Source of the DNA: Tetraselmis striata
Lineage: Eukaryota > Chlorophyta > Chlorodendrophyceae > Chlorodendrales > Chlorodendraceae
Assembly: GCA_006384855.1 (NCBI GenBank)
Contig: VCJN01001167.1
Coordinates: forward strand, 37,175-101,174
Direction of reading: 5' to 3'
DNA: 64,000 nucleotides
The notes under the pieces: model-generated
What the model was told of the DNA's origin: nothing
Seen by the model: only the letters and a program-made list of their open reading frames with translations
The model's database searches: none
Made by a program: the position numbers and the translations under genes
Shown: positions 45,177-55,482 of the stretch, piece by piece
Layout: each line of letters opens with the position of its first letter
Numbering within the stretch: the stretch's first letter is position 1

Positions 45177-46450
45177 TCCGGCCCGAATCCCGGCCTGAAA
45201 CCTGGGAGTAGAAGCCCGAGGAGCCGAGCCTTGGCAAGTGCAACACAAGGAAGTGTGCCACCTCCCTGCTGGAGCCGGCGTGTTGTGGCTGTCGGAGCGA
45301 CTTAACGTAGAGCTGATGTTCCTGTGTTGCTTGGACGGTGATGGATCGCGACGCGACCGTTTTTGGGCGCGCGGCGGATACCTGTAGTCTTAAAAGCAGG
45401 GTAATCCCATATATAGCAGCGACGCGAGAGGAGTCCCTACGGGTGCCTGTACGTCCCTGGTTAACTTTTTGGTTACAGGGAGAGCGTCCGGAGAATGCAC
45501 GCAAAGTACTGTACGTCCCTGGTCCCTACTCATCATCAAGCAGTCGCTGTACACGGCCGGATATAGTCGCTACACGGACGACAGCTTGCGAGTGCAGATC
45601 GTTGGATCGCACGAGTGTGCCAGGCTGTCGTCGCAAATGCTTCATAGTCACACGATATGGCATCGCCCGCTGCTGCGGTGAGGATATATATGAATATCCT
45701 ATTTAAATGCATGATCGCATGAGCCAGCATGATCCAAATATATAGGATATATCCATTTTTCTATCCTACTTAAATTATGTGCACTTTCATTAGTATATAT
45801 TTCGTACGGAGAAACGACGTACCCGTACCACAGGCTGACAAGCATCCGCGGCACTCGTTTATTCAAGATGACGAAAGGGAGGGGGCGCCGGCACATTGCC
45901 GAACGGATGGCTTCGCTTCATTACAATTTTGTTCAAAGTGAGCAAAGGTGGTGTGGCTGTAGCGACCCCTTGCTTGGTGGGTGCGCCGCGACAAAGAAAG
46001 ATGGGGATAATCAAGCCCCATGGTGATATAAGAACACGATGAAGCAGCATGCGGGAGTAGCGCTCCCCGGGATGGCTGCGTCGGGAACCGCGCACGGGGT
46101 GGTGCCGTAGGCGCACGGCAGCTTCCGCGCATTATGGCTGTGTGTTGACGATGAAAATGCCGAGTTGCTGTAGGGTTTATGCAGCGCCTCGGGCGATGCG
46201 GGCACACCGCGTGGATACGCGTGGAAACTGGTACCGTACGGCGCCTGCTAAGTAGACAAGGGAGGAGGAAACCCTGGCTACCAGTAGTAAACACTTCAAG
46301 GGAGGGAAAGCAGCGACCGCTCTCGAGAAAAAAACGGCTGCTTGGCTACGTCGCACGGCGGGGCGTGCGAAGGGCGGGCGGGGCAAGCGGACGATGGAGT
46401 TTGTAGCCAACACCGCACGGGGTGGGGGCGCCGCAGGGGCAGCCTGACGA
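45177..46450. other. Kinase 5' flank and intergenic sequence
   Basis: It contains a single arm (45464-45513) of the inverted-repeat element found at 21.97-22.41 kb. Otherwise no gene, RNA or repeat is recognised. Confidence 0.4.
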
Positions 46451-46454
46451 ATCA

Positions 46455-46975
46455 AGCGTGCAGCGATGGCATGACGTCGCCGACCAGATGCGTGCTCGGG
46501 CCGCATAGCGACCGGGGCACAGCACGGTGCAGCGGCGGCCCGATGGCACCGACCACATGCATGCCCGGGTTGCGAAAGCAACCGGGGCACAACGTGCATC
46601 GGCGGCCAGTTGGCGCCAACCAATTGATGCGTGCCCATGCTGCGAAAGCAATTAGGGGCACGTGGTGCAGTGACGGCCCGTTGGCGCCGACCAAATGCGT
46701 GCTCGGGCTGCGGAAACAATCGTGGCACAACGTGCAGTGGCGGCTTGATGGCGTCGACCAATTCCGTGCCTAGGACGCGAAAGCGGCCGGGACTACACAT
46801 GGTGCAGTGACGGGCCAATGGCGCCGACCAACTGCGTGCCCGGGCTGCGACTGCATCCGGGGCACATTGTGCAGTGGCGGCCCGCCATTGATGCCGACCA
46901 AATGCTTGCTCGGGCCGCGGAAATGACTAGAGCATATGGCGTTGTGGCGGCTTGATGGCGCCGACCGACTGCCTT
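46455..46975. repeat. 66-bp minisatellite, about 8 copies
   Basis: Each unit runs GTGCAG(T/C)G(A/G)CGGCC-x-ATGGCGCCGACCA-x-TGCGTGCTCGG-x-TGCG-AAGC-x-CCGGGGCAC. Copies start near 46455, 46520, 46587, 46658, 46725, 46797, 46865 and 46935. The 66-bp period is a multiple of three, so minus-strand frames show a 22-residue peptide repeat (PGCFRNPGMHVVGA-type). I do not think it is a gene, but the phase conservation is noted. Confidence 0.85.
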
Positions 46976-48715
46976 ACATAGCCCGTAAGTCGGTCGCGGG
47001 CGAGGGACGGACCATAAACACAGCCGAGAGGGCGCAAGAGACAGCTGTCAGTCAGACGAGGATAGAGCGGTCGGGTTGCGTCCACAATCACAACGTCGGC
47101 ATCAGTTTGAATTTCGGTACGGACCTGAAGCTTTGCAACCTCAAATCGGGGCCTCATCATTAGTCGTGCATAATGTACGAAGTCCTAGGCTCGAAATACT
47201 GTATATTATAGGATTTATGTTGTGCGGCACGTCGCTACGTCGACATGCGGTCTCGCAGCAATTTGCGCGCAGCAAGCGTCAAACATAAGGATTACATGGA
47301 TGTGCAAGCAAGGCTGCGGGTTAGCGAGACGCTAGTCGCTAATCGCTTTCCGCCGCGGGCTAGCTTCGCTCCCTATGCTTTGGCGCCGCCCGCGCTAGTG
47401 CGCACTGCGATGGGCCAATGGAACCCCAGAAACTGCCGCTTGCCAGCAGCGCCCGACACCAAATTTTGTCACAATCGTCGATAGCCACGCGCGGCGCACT
47501 AGACCGGCCTCACTTACGAGAAATAGCAAAACATAAACGTCGCGGTATGTTCCTCTCAGTACCTTAAATCAGTGCATGGTATATCACGCGTTATTCGCCG
47601 ATGTAATCATGTTTTGTGCTGCGTAATAGTGCTCGAAAACGCGGCGTATTGCATGCGTTAGCTACGGACGGGCAATGCCCGTTCGGCTCACGGAGGGGCC
47701 CCATGATCCTCACGCCCTCATGCCCGAGCCGAACGGGCATCACCTGCCCTAGAAATACTCTAGGTCTATAGCACACCTCATAAAGATGCTATTCAAACCT
47801 TGTGCTGCATGTCGGGGGCTATAAGGATGGTGCCTCACATGTTCCCGCAGATTTAACACGCCCGATCTAATAACTCGAATTTTCAGACACACCCCCTCGG
47901 ACTGTTTAGAAACAACCCCGCCTCCTGCGGGGGAGGTTGAGGCAACCATATGCCGACCCAGCCTAAGCGCACTAGAGTATACTCATACGGAGGCATGACT
48001 ACGCGCGTTGGCGGTCGCGTTGCGGTCAATCTCGGTCGATGCCGGCCTAGTAGGCTCCACCGACCCGGATGTTTCGCCATCTCGACACCCCCTCGCCTAG
48101 TGACTGCCACCCGACCTTCTCGCAATATCCAGTCAGCCTCACACCCTAGTAATTGCGGCTTTCCTTATGTGAACCCGGCCTAGCCGAAAATCTACTGCTG
48201 AGGTGGTATGTGTTGGGTGCCCCATCGTGCCCCCCCATTTCCGAGCCTAAAAGGAAAAACCTACAGAATCGGACTACGATCAACCACTACCCGTAAATGG
48301 GCGGTCGACGCGCCACCCACCGGACCACACCCATAGATTGTGTAATGTCCATCTTCTCAGGATACCGACCGATACTTGTAGGTGGTTTGGCATGTAGGTG
48401 TGTTGGGAGCCGATGGGACGATGGGCAGCTATGATACTCTCGGAAAAAATAGCGGAAATATGGTTTATGGGCGGAGGTTGGACACGGGCCAAATAGGAAG
48501 ATTCTTGACCCGTGCTTCACCCGACACGGCCAATATTCCATCCCTAGCCCCTAAGGGGCAAGGGTGGTGGTCCAGAGTTTCTCGTTCGTGTCGTGTGCTT
48601 GTGGTCAATTCAACACGATTCAAGGGTGGGATGGAGGTGGTCTATGTACCGGTACTGGAGACACCGTATGCGTGCTACATATGGTCATATATATACGTAA
48701 TACATAAATTTGATT
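46976..48715. other. No gene recognised; one strong hairpin
   Basis: Apart from the inverted repeat at 47675-47740, the interval has open frames of no recognisable kind (for example plus 47245-47484 and 48382-48771). Nothing is supported as a gene. Confidence 0.35.
47675..47740. repeat. Perfect 15-bp inverted repeat (hairpin)
   Basis: ATGCCCGTTCGGCTC at 47675-47689 is exactly inverted as GAGCCGAACGGGCAT at 47726-47740, around a 36-nt loop. No coding context. Confidence 0.8.
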
Positions 48716-48945
48716 ACACTTGGCTATTCCGTTACCCCGGTACCGGTACCGTTAAGATTCGTCTAGTCTGAATGTTAGCTACCTGAACTCGTACGCGTAC
48801 CGCTTGGACTTTCCGATGTCCAGCGGCGCTAGCGACAGCATGCGACTGCCCTGCTACATAACGCACCCGCACCGCGAGGGGAATCCGCCTTTTGCCTTTA
48901 CGCAAGCTGGCCAGCTAGCGCAACGGCATCACACCTCTCGTAGGT

Positions 48946-50090
48946 GTGCAAGGTGTGAAACCTCTCTACGAGTGGACGGTCTCGACGACAAATATCCCAC
49001 CAAAAACTCTTGCGCTCGCTACGATGGCAAGCGGCAAGAAGGCGGCGGACTCTATGAAGGCAACACCGGCCGACAATTTGGACGAAACGCCAGCGGAGCC
49101 GACGGAGCAGACACGAGACACGACAACGCTCGCACTACTGCTAGCGCTAACGTTGAAGGTGGACATTTTATCAACCCACTTGGACAAATAGGACGACAAC
49201 AAGAACAAGGAGCAGCGCGACATTTCTTCGGACGACGACGACGTCGGCCAGAGTGGCAAGGAGCCGGAGCGCGATGCCCCAACAACCGTTACTACGGGGA
49301 GCGCGCGCGGCGTTGCGGCCGCGTACATCGACCCCCGGGGTTGGGAAGACCTCTTGCCCCGGGCGTACCAAGACTGCCCCCCCCCCCCCCCCCTCCCCCA
49401 CCACCACCCCACCACCTTCGGGCGCCACACGCCCGGGCCTCTGGCGGCCTCGTAACGACGAGGCCGAGGCCGAGGCCGACAGCTACCTAATTGAGGCGAA
49501 CAAGACCGCTTTGCGCGACGAGTACCGCGACATGTTGTGATGTAGCGTCTACCGCGCCGCCGCTACCGTGGCGGCTAAGACAGCTCTAGCAGCGCTTATC
49601 AATTTCATTCTCAATTTCTAGCTGCGCTTCACTCGCCCATGCCCTTACCCAAGACTGCGTCGACGTCCTCGACCTACTCGACACCGCACATCGCGCGCTT
49701 GAAGTAGTGGGCGACGCGGATGAGGCCATGCTCACCTATACTTTCGACGCTTCAAGACCATGAAGACCCCCACCCCCGAGGAGCAATTCGCCGAGCGACT
49801 CATCTAACCCCGAGTCTTCGACACCGCCGAGATTGAGTGCTCCGCAAACGTCGTCGACGACCTCCTGGCGGCGCTAGAGGACAATCGCCTTGAGGTCGGC
49901 CTCGCGGCGGCGGCCAAGGCACATGCGTCCGCGACCTTCAAGACGCATGCGACGGAGGGCGAGACCGACCACAACAAGGCGCAAAAGAAGAAGGACAAGG
50001 CGGCGCGCTAGAAGCGGGAGCAGCAACGACGCGAGGCGGAAGCCAAGAATCGCGACAAGAACGGCGGCAATGCCGGCGACTAGACCGGCG
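48946..50090 (+). pseudogene. Gag-like region of the DIRS-like element
   Basis: The frame starting near 49024 (MASGKKAADSMKATPADNLD) is Ala/Thr/Asp-rich and is followed by an acidic stretch, a poly-Pro run caused by a C tract (49378-49395) and EADSYLIEANKTALRDEYRD. Later broken frames read LTQDCVDVLDLLDTAHRALE and VVDDLLAALEDNRLEVGLAA, ending in a Lys-rich tail. At least four disruptions are visible. Assignment as Gag rests on position before the RT and on composition. Confidence 0.5.
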
Positions 50091-50757
50091 ACTGACGGTG
50101 TGACGCGCAGTGATGACAGCTGATGCCCCGACTCCGACTATATGCGTCACCGCGTAAGGCGGCGTTTGCGGCACTGGCAAGAGATCTGCGCAAGCGCGCA
50201 AGTGACGAGCTAAATACGGGGGGCGTACGCGTGCCCTTCCGATACAACCGGTCACCCCCAAGATTATTCAACCAATGCGTCTCGTTCAACGACGCGACCC
50301 CTGCCCAACTCAAGTCCCTCATCGCCGAACCAAGACGCTTTACGGCGGACGGCGCGTGGGAGAAGTCATCGAGCGCATGGTGGTTGTCCCGGGCGTTCTT
50401 CTTACCGAAGCCCGGCGACAACCAGCGGCGATCGATCTCCGCATACTGAACGCCTTCTGCGCACGCAAGCGACTGCGAATGGAGACACTTACGGAAGTCC
50501 GACACTTGACCGCGAAAGGGTTTTTAATGGTCTGAAGGTCATGTTTTCGTTAGACCTTCGAGACGGCTTCCATGCCATGGGCATCGCGCCCTCCGACCGC
50601 AACTACTTCACGGTCAACACCCGCGGGACCCTCTACCGGCTGTGAAGCCGGCCTATGGGCTGATAACTCTGCCAAAACTTCACGACCTTCACGATGACGT
50701 TCGTCAAGCACCTACGCTCTCCGACTATACCCCCGCTGCGCCGGGCAACGTACCAAC

Positions 50758-50890
50758 AAAGGTTTACGTGACATGCGCGCACTCGTACTCTAGTACCCGT
50801 AGAATGTACATCATTCAGTGGTACCGGCTCTCGTACCGTATTATGCCAAAGATAGCGCATGACAGGTTGCAATGCATTATAACTGTCACA
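50758..50890 (-). repeat. Chromovirus LTR piece (minus orientation, truncated)
   Basis: Read on the minus strand it starts TGTGACAGTTATAATG after a polypurine tract and follows the plus-orientated LTR for about 130 bp. It then stops at the host junction and lacks the U5-like end. Confidence 0.7.
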
Positions 50891-51885
50891 CTACATCTCT
50901 CCCCCCTTGGACAACATAAAGGAGTATTCAATCTGCAGTTGGAATTCTAGCCGGATATTTAGCCGCATGCTGCAGAAACTCATCTGATTCAGCAAACTGC
51001 GGCCACATCGGCGTATCCAGAAAACCTTGCAAAGCAACAGTCCGTTTTACATCAAACGGACGATGCCAAACAAGTGCAATAGTTTTATCTGCAAAGTGCA
51101 CCAGAAATTGCAATTGAGATCCTTTGCGGCCAGGCATCAAGCCAATCTTGACTGCGGATATCTTTTCAATTTCAAACTCCTGGCTTTCAGGATCTTCCTC
51201 AGAACCCGTGACCATTGGCACAACCGGTCGAATAGGTGCAGTCGGACATGGTCGCAAACTATTCACATGAAAAGCCGGATGCAACTTCATCCCCGGAGGC
51301 AACTGCAACCGGAAACTATATAATTGCCAATCTTCTCAATAATCGGAAAAGGACCCAACTGCCTATCCATTAACTTCTGGTTAGATTGGCCTTTGATTTT
51401 CAGAAAGCGAGTTACAATACTCACTTCATCTCCAACATTGAAAACGGGAACATCCCTCTGTTGCCTTTCCGTAGGACGAACAGTCAACTCATCCTTATGA
51501 ATTGCCAAAATCGATTTGACTAAGTCATGGATGTCTTTCATATTCTGGATTTTCTGTTGAGCGCTGACTGACACAGGTATTGTAGGCCTCATGGCAAACA
51601 TTAAGTCAGGAGGTGTTTCAGGATTCAATCCGTAATTAACCTCAAACGGTGTATGCTCAATACCAAGTGCACGATTAGAATTATACGAAAATTCAATTAA
51701 CGGCAATTGATCAACCCAATTGGTGCCACCAAAGCAACAAAACGCTCGAGCCAGTTCACAGACAATGGCATTGATCCTTTCAGTCAGACCATCCGTTTCA
51801 GGATGTTGGCCACTAGACATGTTTAACTTGGTGAATATAAAATCATATTACTGCTTTATATTGTCCAAGGGGGGGCGAGATGTAG

Positions 51886-52318
51886 TGTGACAATTATAAT
51901 GCATTGCAACCTGTCATGCGCTATCTTTGGCATAATACGGTACGAGAGCCGGTACCACTGAATGATGTACATTCTACAGGTACTAGAGTACTCGTGCGCG
52001 TGACATGCGCGCACTCGTACATCGGCCTGCTGTATTATATATAATTATGTCTGCCTGTCTGTCAGATCTATTCTATTCTTGGCAGTGCAGGGCATATGTT
52101 ATGTATTGCCGTACAATGACGGGGCTGGCGTTCTGCCTTCTGTCTGACTCTCCATGGTGACGCCCTTAGCAGTGGGCGTGCTGCTAGTGGTCGGCATGGC
52201 CTGATGGCCAGCGCCGACGATAGCTAGATTATTTGTAGCAGCGGGTGGTGACAACTTGTGACAATTGTTCTATTCTGAAAAACACTATAGCCTCTCGCCT
52301 TTGCACCACCACTGCACA
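51886..52318 (+). repeat. Chromovirus LTR (plus orientation)
   Basis: It starts TGTGACAATTATAATG directly after a GGGGGGGCGAGATGTAG polypurine tract and ends near CCACCACTGCACA. The first about 130 bp match the minus-orientated LTR piece at 50890-50760. The last about 60 bp match the U5-like part of the TRIM LTR at 38.3 kb. Confidence 0.7.
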
Positions 52319-53399
52319 CGACGTACCGCGGTCGCGCCGTTGGCTGCACCGCGGGCGGCGGAGGGGGGCGCGCATCTTACCTTACGTCGATCGCGACTTC
52401 TTGTTGCTCGCCTTGCTTGAGCCGGAGGCGCTGGAACTCCGCCAACGCGTCACCGACCTGCTGAATAACCTAGGGTTGCAACGCAAGCAACCCCGCGCCA
52501 AAGGGCTATGGGAGCCAGTCTAGTACGGCTAGCAACTGGGGGTGGACATCGACACGGCCACCGGTATTTTCATGCCCCGGAGGCCAAGTCGCAGCGGCTC
52601 GCGCGCCAAGCCAAGCAGTTGTTGCAACGCGCGGCCCGTGACGCCCGCTGGCTTTCCGTGCGGGATTCGCAATCGCTCGCAGAGCGGGCTCAATACATGT
52701 ACTTTGCGATCCCGGCAGCGCGCTTCTACCTGCGGGAGCTCAACGACGTGGTGAGCTCCAAGTGGGGCAGCCGACGAGCGAGTGCGCATGACGCACCAGC
52801 TGCGGCACGACCTGCAGTGATGGACCGATGTGGTCCGACGGCCGCCCTATCCACCGCCCCGTGCGTGGAGACTGCCTACGTGCACTGCGACAGCTCCCGC
52901 TACGGCTGGGGAGCGGTGCTCAATGGCAGACTGGAGGCGCGGAGTTATGGGGGTCAGCCGGTTGGCTCAGACAAATCACCTAGAAAGAACTAACATCAGC
53001 CCGGCTAGCGGTGGAGTCCTTTCTGCCGCACCTCACCGGTCGCCGCGTGGTGCTACACGAGGATAACCAAGCGGTGTGCAACATACTTGCCGGCCTTACC
53101 TCCCGCTCTCCGAAGATGATGGCGGAGCTCCGGAAGCTCTTGTGCCTACTAGACAACAACGGCGTGCACATGAGAGCCCGCTTCATGCGGTCGGCCGTGA
53201 ACGTCTGGGCGGATCGACTTAGCCGACAATACCTCGACAACGACGACTGGCAACTCGACCCCGTCCTACTCGCCGAGTTAGAGGCTATGTGGGGCGCGCA
53301 CTCCGCCGAACGGTTCGCGTCGGCCATGATTGCGATGCTACCCCGCTACAACGTTGCGTAGTTGGACCCCGGATGCGAGGCGGTGGACTCCATGCACCT

Positions 53400-54960
53400 G
53401 TCCGGTGCGGACTGGCGTCGCGAGAACGACCATTGAAACCTCCCCTAGCCGGTTCTACCGGATCTGGTACACAAGCTGCGCCAGAGCGGTGCGGCCGCTA
53501 CCGTCGTGGCCCCCCGATGGGAGGGCAAGGTGTGGCATTGGGCACTTACCGAGATGGCGGTGGCAGAGCGCGCGTGGTGCTGCTTCGCCGCGAACTTTTC
53601 CGACCAAGGCGGAGGGGAGGGCGCGATATGCTACTTAGGGCGCCGCACTGGGCCATGAGCATCTTCCGAGTGCCATTCCGTTGTGGTTGCACTTGTGCCG
53701 CGGTTCAATGAAGGCAACCTTGGCGTTGTTCCCCGTACACGAGGCGCTACTCGTGTCACCATGCCCGCTCGCGCGCCACGCGTGGCGCCGGCGAAATATC
53801 CATTGGGCATCCAAGCGGATAGCACGAACCTGTGGGGAGCTACTACGCGCCCGTACTACGTGCGTAGAATACTGATCAGCGACCAACTCGGCAAAACGGC
53901 GCTTCAGTTGTACACGTCGTCATGGGCAGAGACTACCGCGAGTTGTACGGTAGTGCCATCCCACCGTTCCTACAGATATGCGCGGAGCATAGTGTACCTC
54001 CCCTAGGTGCCACGGCGGCAACCATCGTGCGCTACATCGCATGGCATCAGTTGTTGCGGGGGACGGTCAAGGCGGCAAGTATCCAGCCCACCTTACCTTA
54101 CCGCGATCAACGGGTTCTACCACGACCACGGCGCGAAACCGGCGGCGCAAGGCGACCTCATCGGCAAAATGAGGAAGGGCCTCGCCGCATCACAGGTAGA
54201 ACATGACCCGTCTGGGGTCCGCACCGACGTGCCCGCCCGGTTTATCACACCGACATTGCGGCTGGCGGAGACACTACGTGATGGGTTGGGGCCCACGTGG
54301 ACCCGCGACCAGCATCATTGCATCCTCATGTTCCACGCCGCGGTAGCGATCGTCGGCACGTACGCATTCTTCGCGCCGGCAAGGCCGGCATCGGTTGCTT
54401 CACCGGCGATCTGACGTGTACAACGGATGGTACAATCCTACTGCACCATCTGGACCGGAAAGGAAAACGCGGGCAACACCGTGACCGCAAGTGACAATGC
54501 CAGATTTCGACGCGCGCGCGCACAGCCCCGGATTGCGCCCATGTTGCTCTACTTTGATGCCGCATGCGCGGTCTACTTTGGTCCGTGACCCACGACGAGC
54601 CGGTGGCATCGTGGACATTGGCCACCGTGACAAATTGGCTTCAACTGATGGCACATATGTTGGAGGGGCACCCACCTCCGGCCCAGATTTATGTGGACGT
54701 GGATTTTTCTCCGCAAAGGTGCGGCCACTGCGGCGTCCGCCATCGGCGTGGTGCTGTACAAGATCAAGCCTTTCGGCGGTTGCCAACCGCCGAGGCCCAA
54801 TGGGCGGAGCTATCCATTGTTCTGCTCGACTACATCAATTTCATGGCGCGGCCGTGTACGGCATCGTGGCAGCTCCTCGGCTGGCTTACCCATGGGGTGG
54901 CCAGCCAGCAGCATGCTGCCCGCCCATGGGCAGCATGATGGCAAATGCGGCCCCACAATG
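53400..54960 (+). pseudogene. Tyrosine recombinase of the DIRS-like element (broken)
   Basis: YR-like blocks in shifting plus-strand frames: ELYGSAIPPFLQICAEHSVP PLGATAATIVRYIAW (53940-54050), AINGFYHDHGAKPAAQGDLI (54105-54165), MRKGLAASQ (about 54170-54200), TWTRDQHHCILMF (about 54295-54335), and IFLRKGAATAASAIGVVL (about 54700-54760), where the box His of HxxR is lost. SIVLLDYINF (about 54815-54845) retains the Tyr. Multiple frameshifts make it non-functional. Confidence 0.65.
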
Positions 54961-55217
54961 GTTAAATGGTCATATGGGTAATAAAGAGGTTTGAATTGCA
55001 CCGGGCTATTCTGTTACCGGTACTAGTTTGACGTTTGATTGCACCGGGCTATTATGTAACCCGTACTGGTACCGTTCACATTCTAGTTAGAACGCTGATT
55101 TCAAAGTTGAGTCTGGTTTTGCCAAAAAGGTCGCGCAGGCTGTTTTACACGGTCAAGAGCCGAAATTGGCAGGAAGGTTTAGCGAAAAGCGTGGAGGGAA
55201 AACGGAGTCAGGGGGGG

Positions 55218-55404
55218 CGCTGCGTGGAACGCAACGAAAACTGGAAGATGGCAGGCTCAGCTGTTCTGGCTGCTTTTATGTCTACTCGTGCTGCACCCAA
55301 CAAGGGCGCAACAACAGTTACTAGTTCCCGTACCACTGCGCAGCACTTGTAGCTGAAAAGCGGTTAGGTCAAGGATGGAAACCCCATAAACTAGTTTAGA
55401 TCAT
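55218..55404 (-). repeat. 187-bp direct repeat A2 of the compact YR element
   Basis: Identical to 58134-58320 except one A/G difference early in the repeat. Contains the run GGCAGGCTCAGCTGTTCTGG. Followed on the plus side by the 26-bp B1 copy at 55404-55429, which recurs at 55099-55124. Confidence 0.9.
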
Positions 55405-55482
55405 TTCAAAGTTGAGTCTGGTTTTGCCAGTCATAAGCGAACGGAGAGAGCGGTGGATTGACGGAGAAGGGGTAGCGCCAAG

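Larger units (their letters stand above)
50756..52320 (-). mobile_element. Ty3-type chromovirus remnant nested in the DIRS RT
   Basis: The minus strand carries an integrase C-terminal region (51820-51287: HPETDGLTERINAIV ... NWVDQLPLIEFSYNSNRALG) and, after a frameshift, a GPFPIIEKIG...LHPAFHVNSLRPC block and a chromodomain-like segment (51308-50928: FEIEKISAVKI...LQFLVHFADKTI). An LTR piece follows in the same orientation from 50890 down, preceded by a polypurine tract. At the other end, from 51886 up, a second LTR lies in the opposite orientation with its own polypurine tract. ACGTACC occurs at both junctions with the host element (50749-50755 and 52321-52327), as a target duplication would. 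Confidence 0.75.
50123..53361 (+). pseudogene. Reverse transcriptase / RNase H of the DIRS-like element (interrupted)
   Basis: RT blocks are AFFLPKPGDNQRRSI (about 50390-50440, with a frameshift to LNAFCARKRLRMETL), MFSLDLRDGFHAMGI...RGTLYRL (50540-50645) and GLPMG-like sequence (about 50650). After the insertion come YVDRDFLLLA (52380-52410, in the position of the YVDDF motif) and QLGVDIDTATGIFMP. RNase H blocks are YVHCDSSRYGWGAVLNGRLE (52875-52935), KELTSARLAVESF (about 52985-53025), VVLHEDNQAVCNIL (53050-53090) and NVWADRLSRQYL (53200-53235). A TAG precedes KELTS, and several frameshifts occur. Confidence 0.75.
48716..55090 (+). mobile_element. Decayed DIRS-like tyrosine-recombinase retrotransposon
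   Basis: Coding order on the plus strand is Gag (48946-50090), RT (50123-50752 and 52322-52800), RNase H (52860-53360) and YR (53700-54960), as in DIRS/PAT elements. GGCTATTCCGTTACC at the left end (about 48724) resembles GGGCTATTCTGTTACC and GGGCTATTATGTAACC at the right end (about 55002 and 55045), suggesting terminal repeats. All coding parts carry stops and frameshifts. The RT is interrupted by the chromovirus remnant at 50756-52320. Confidence 0.75.
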
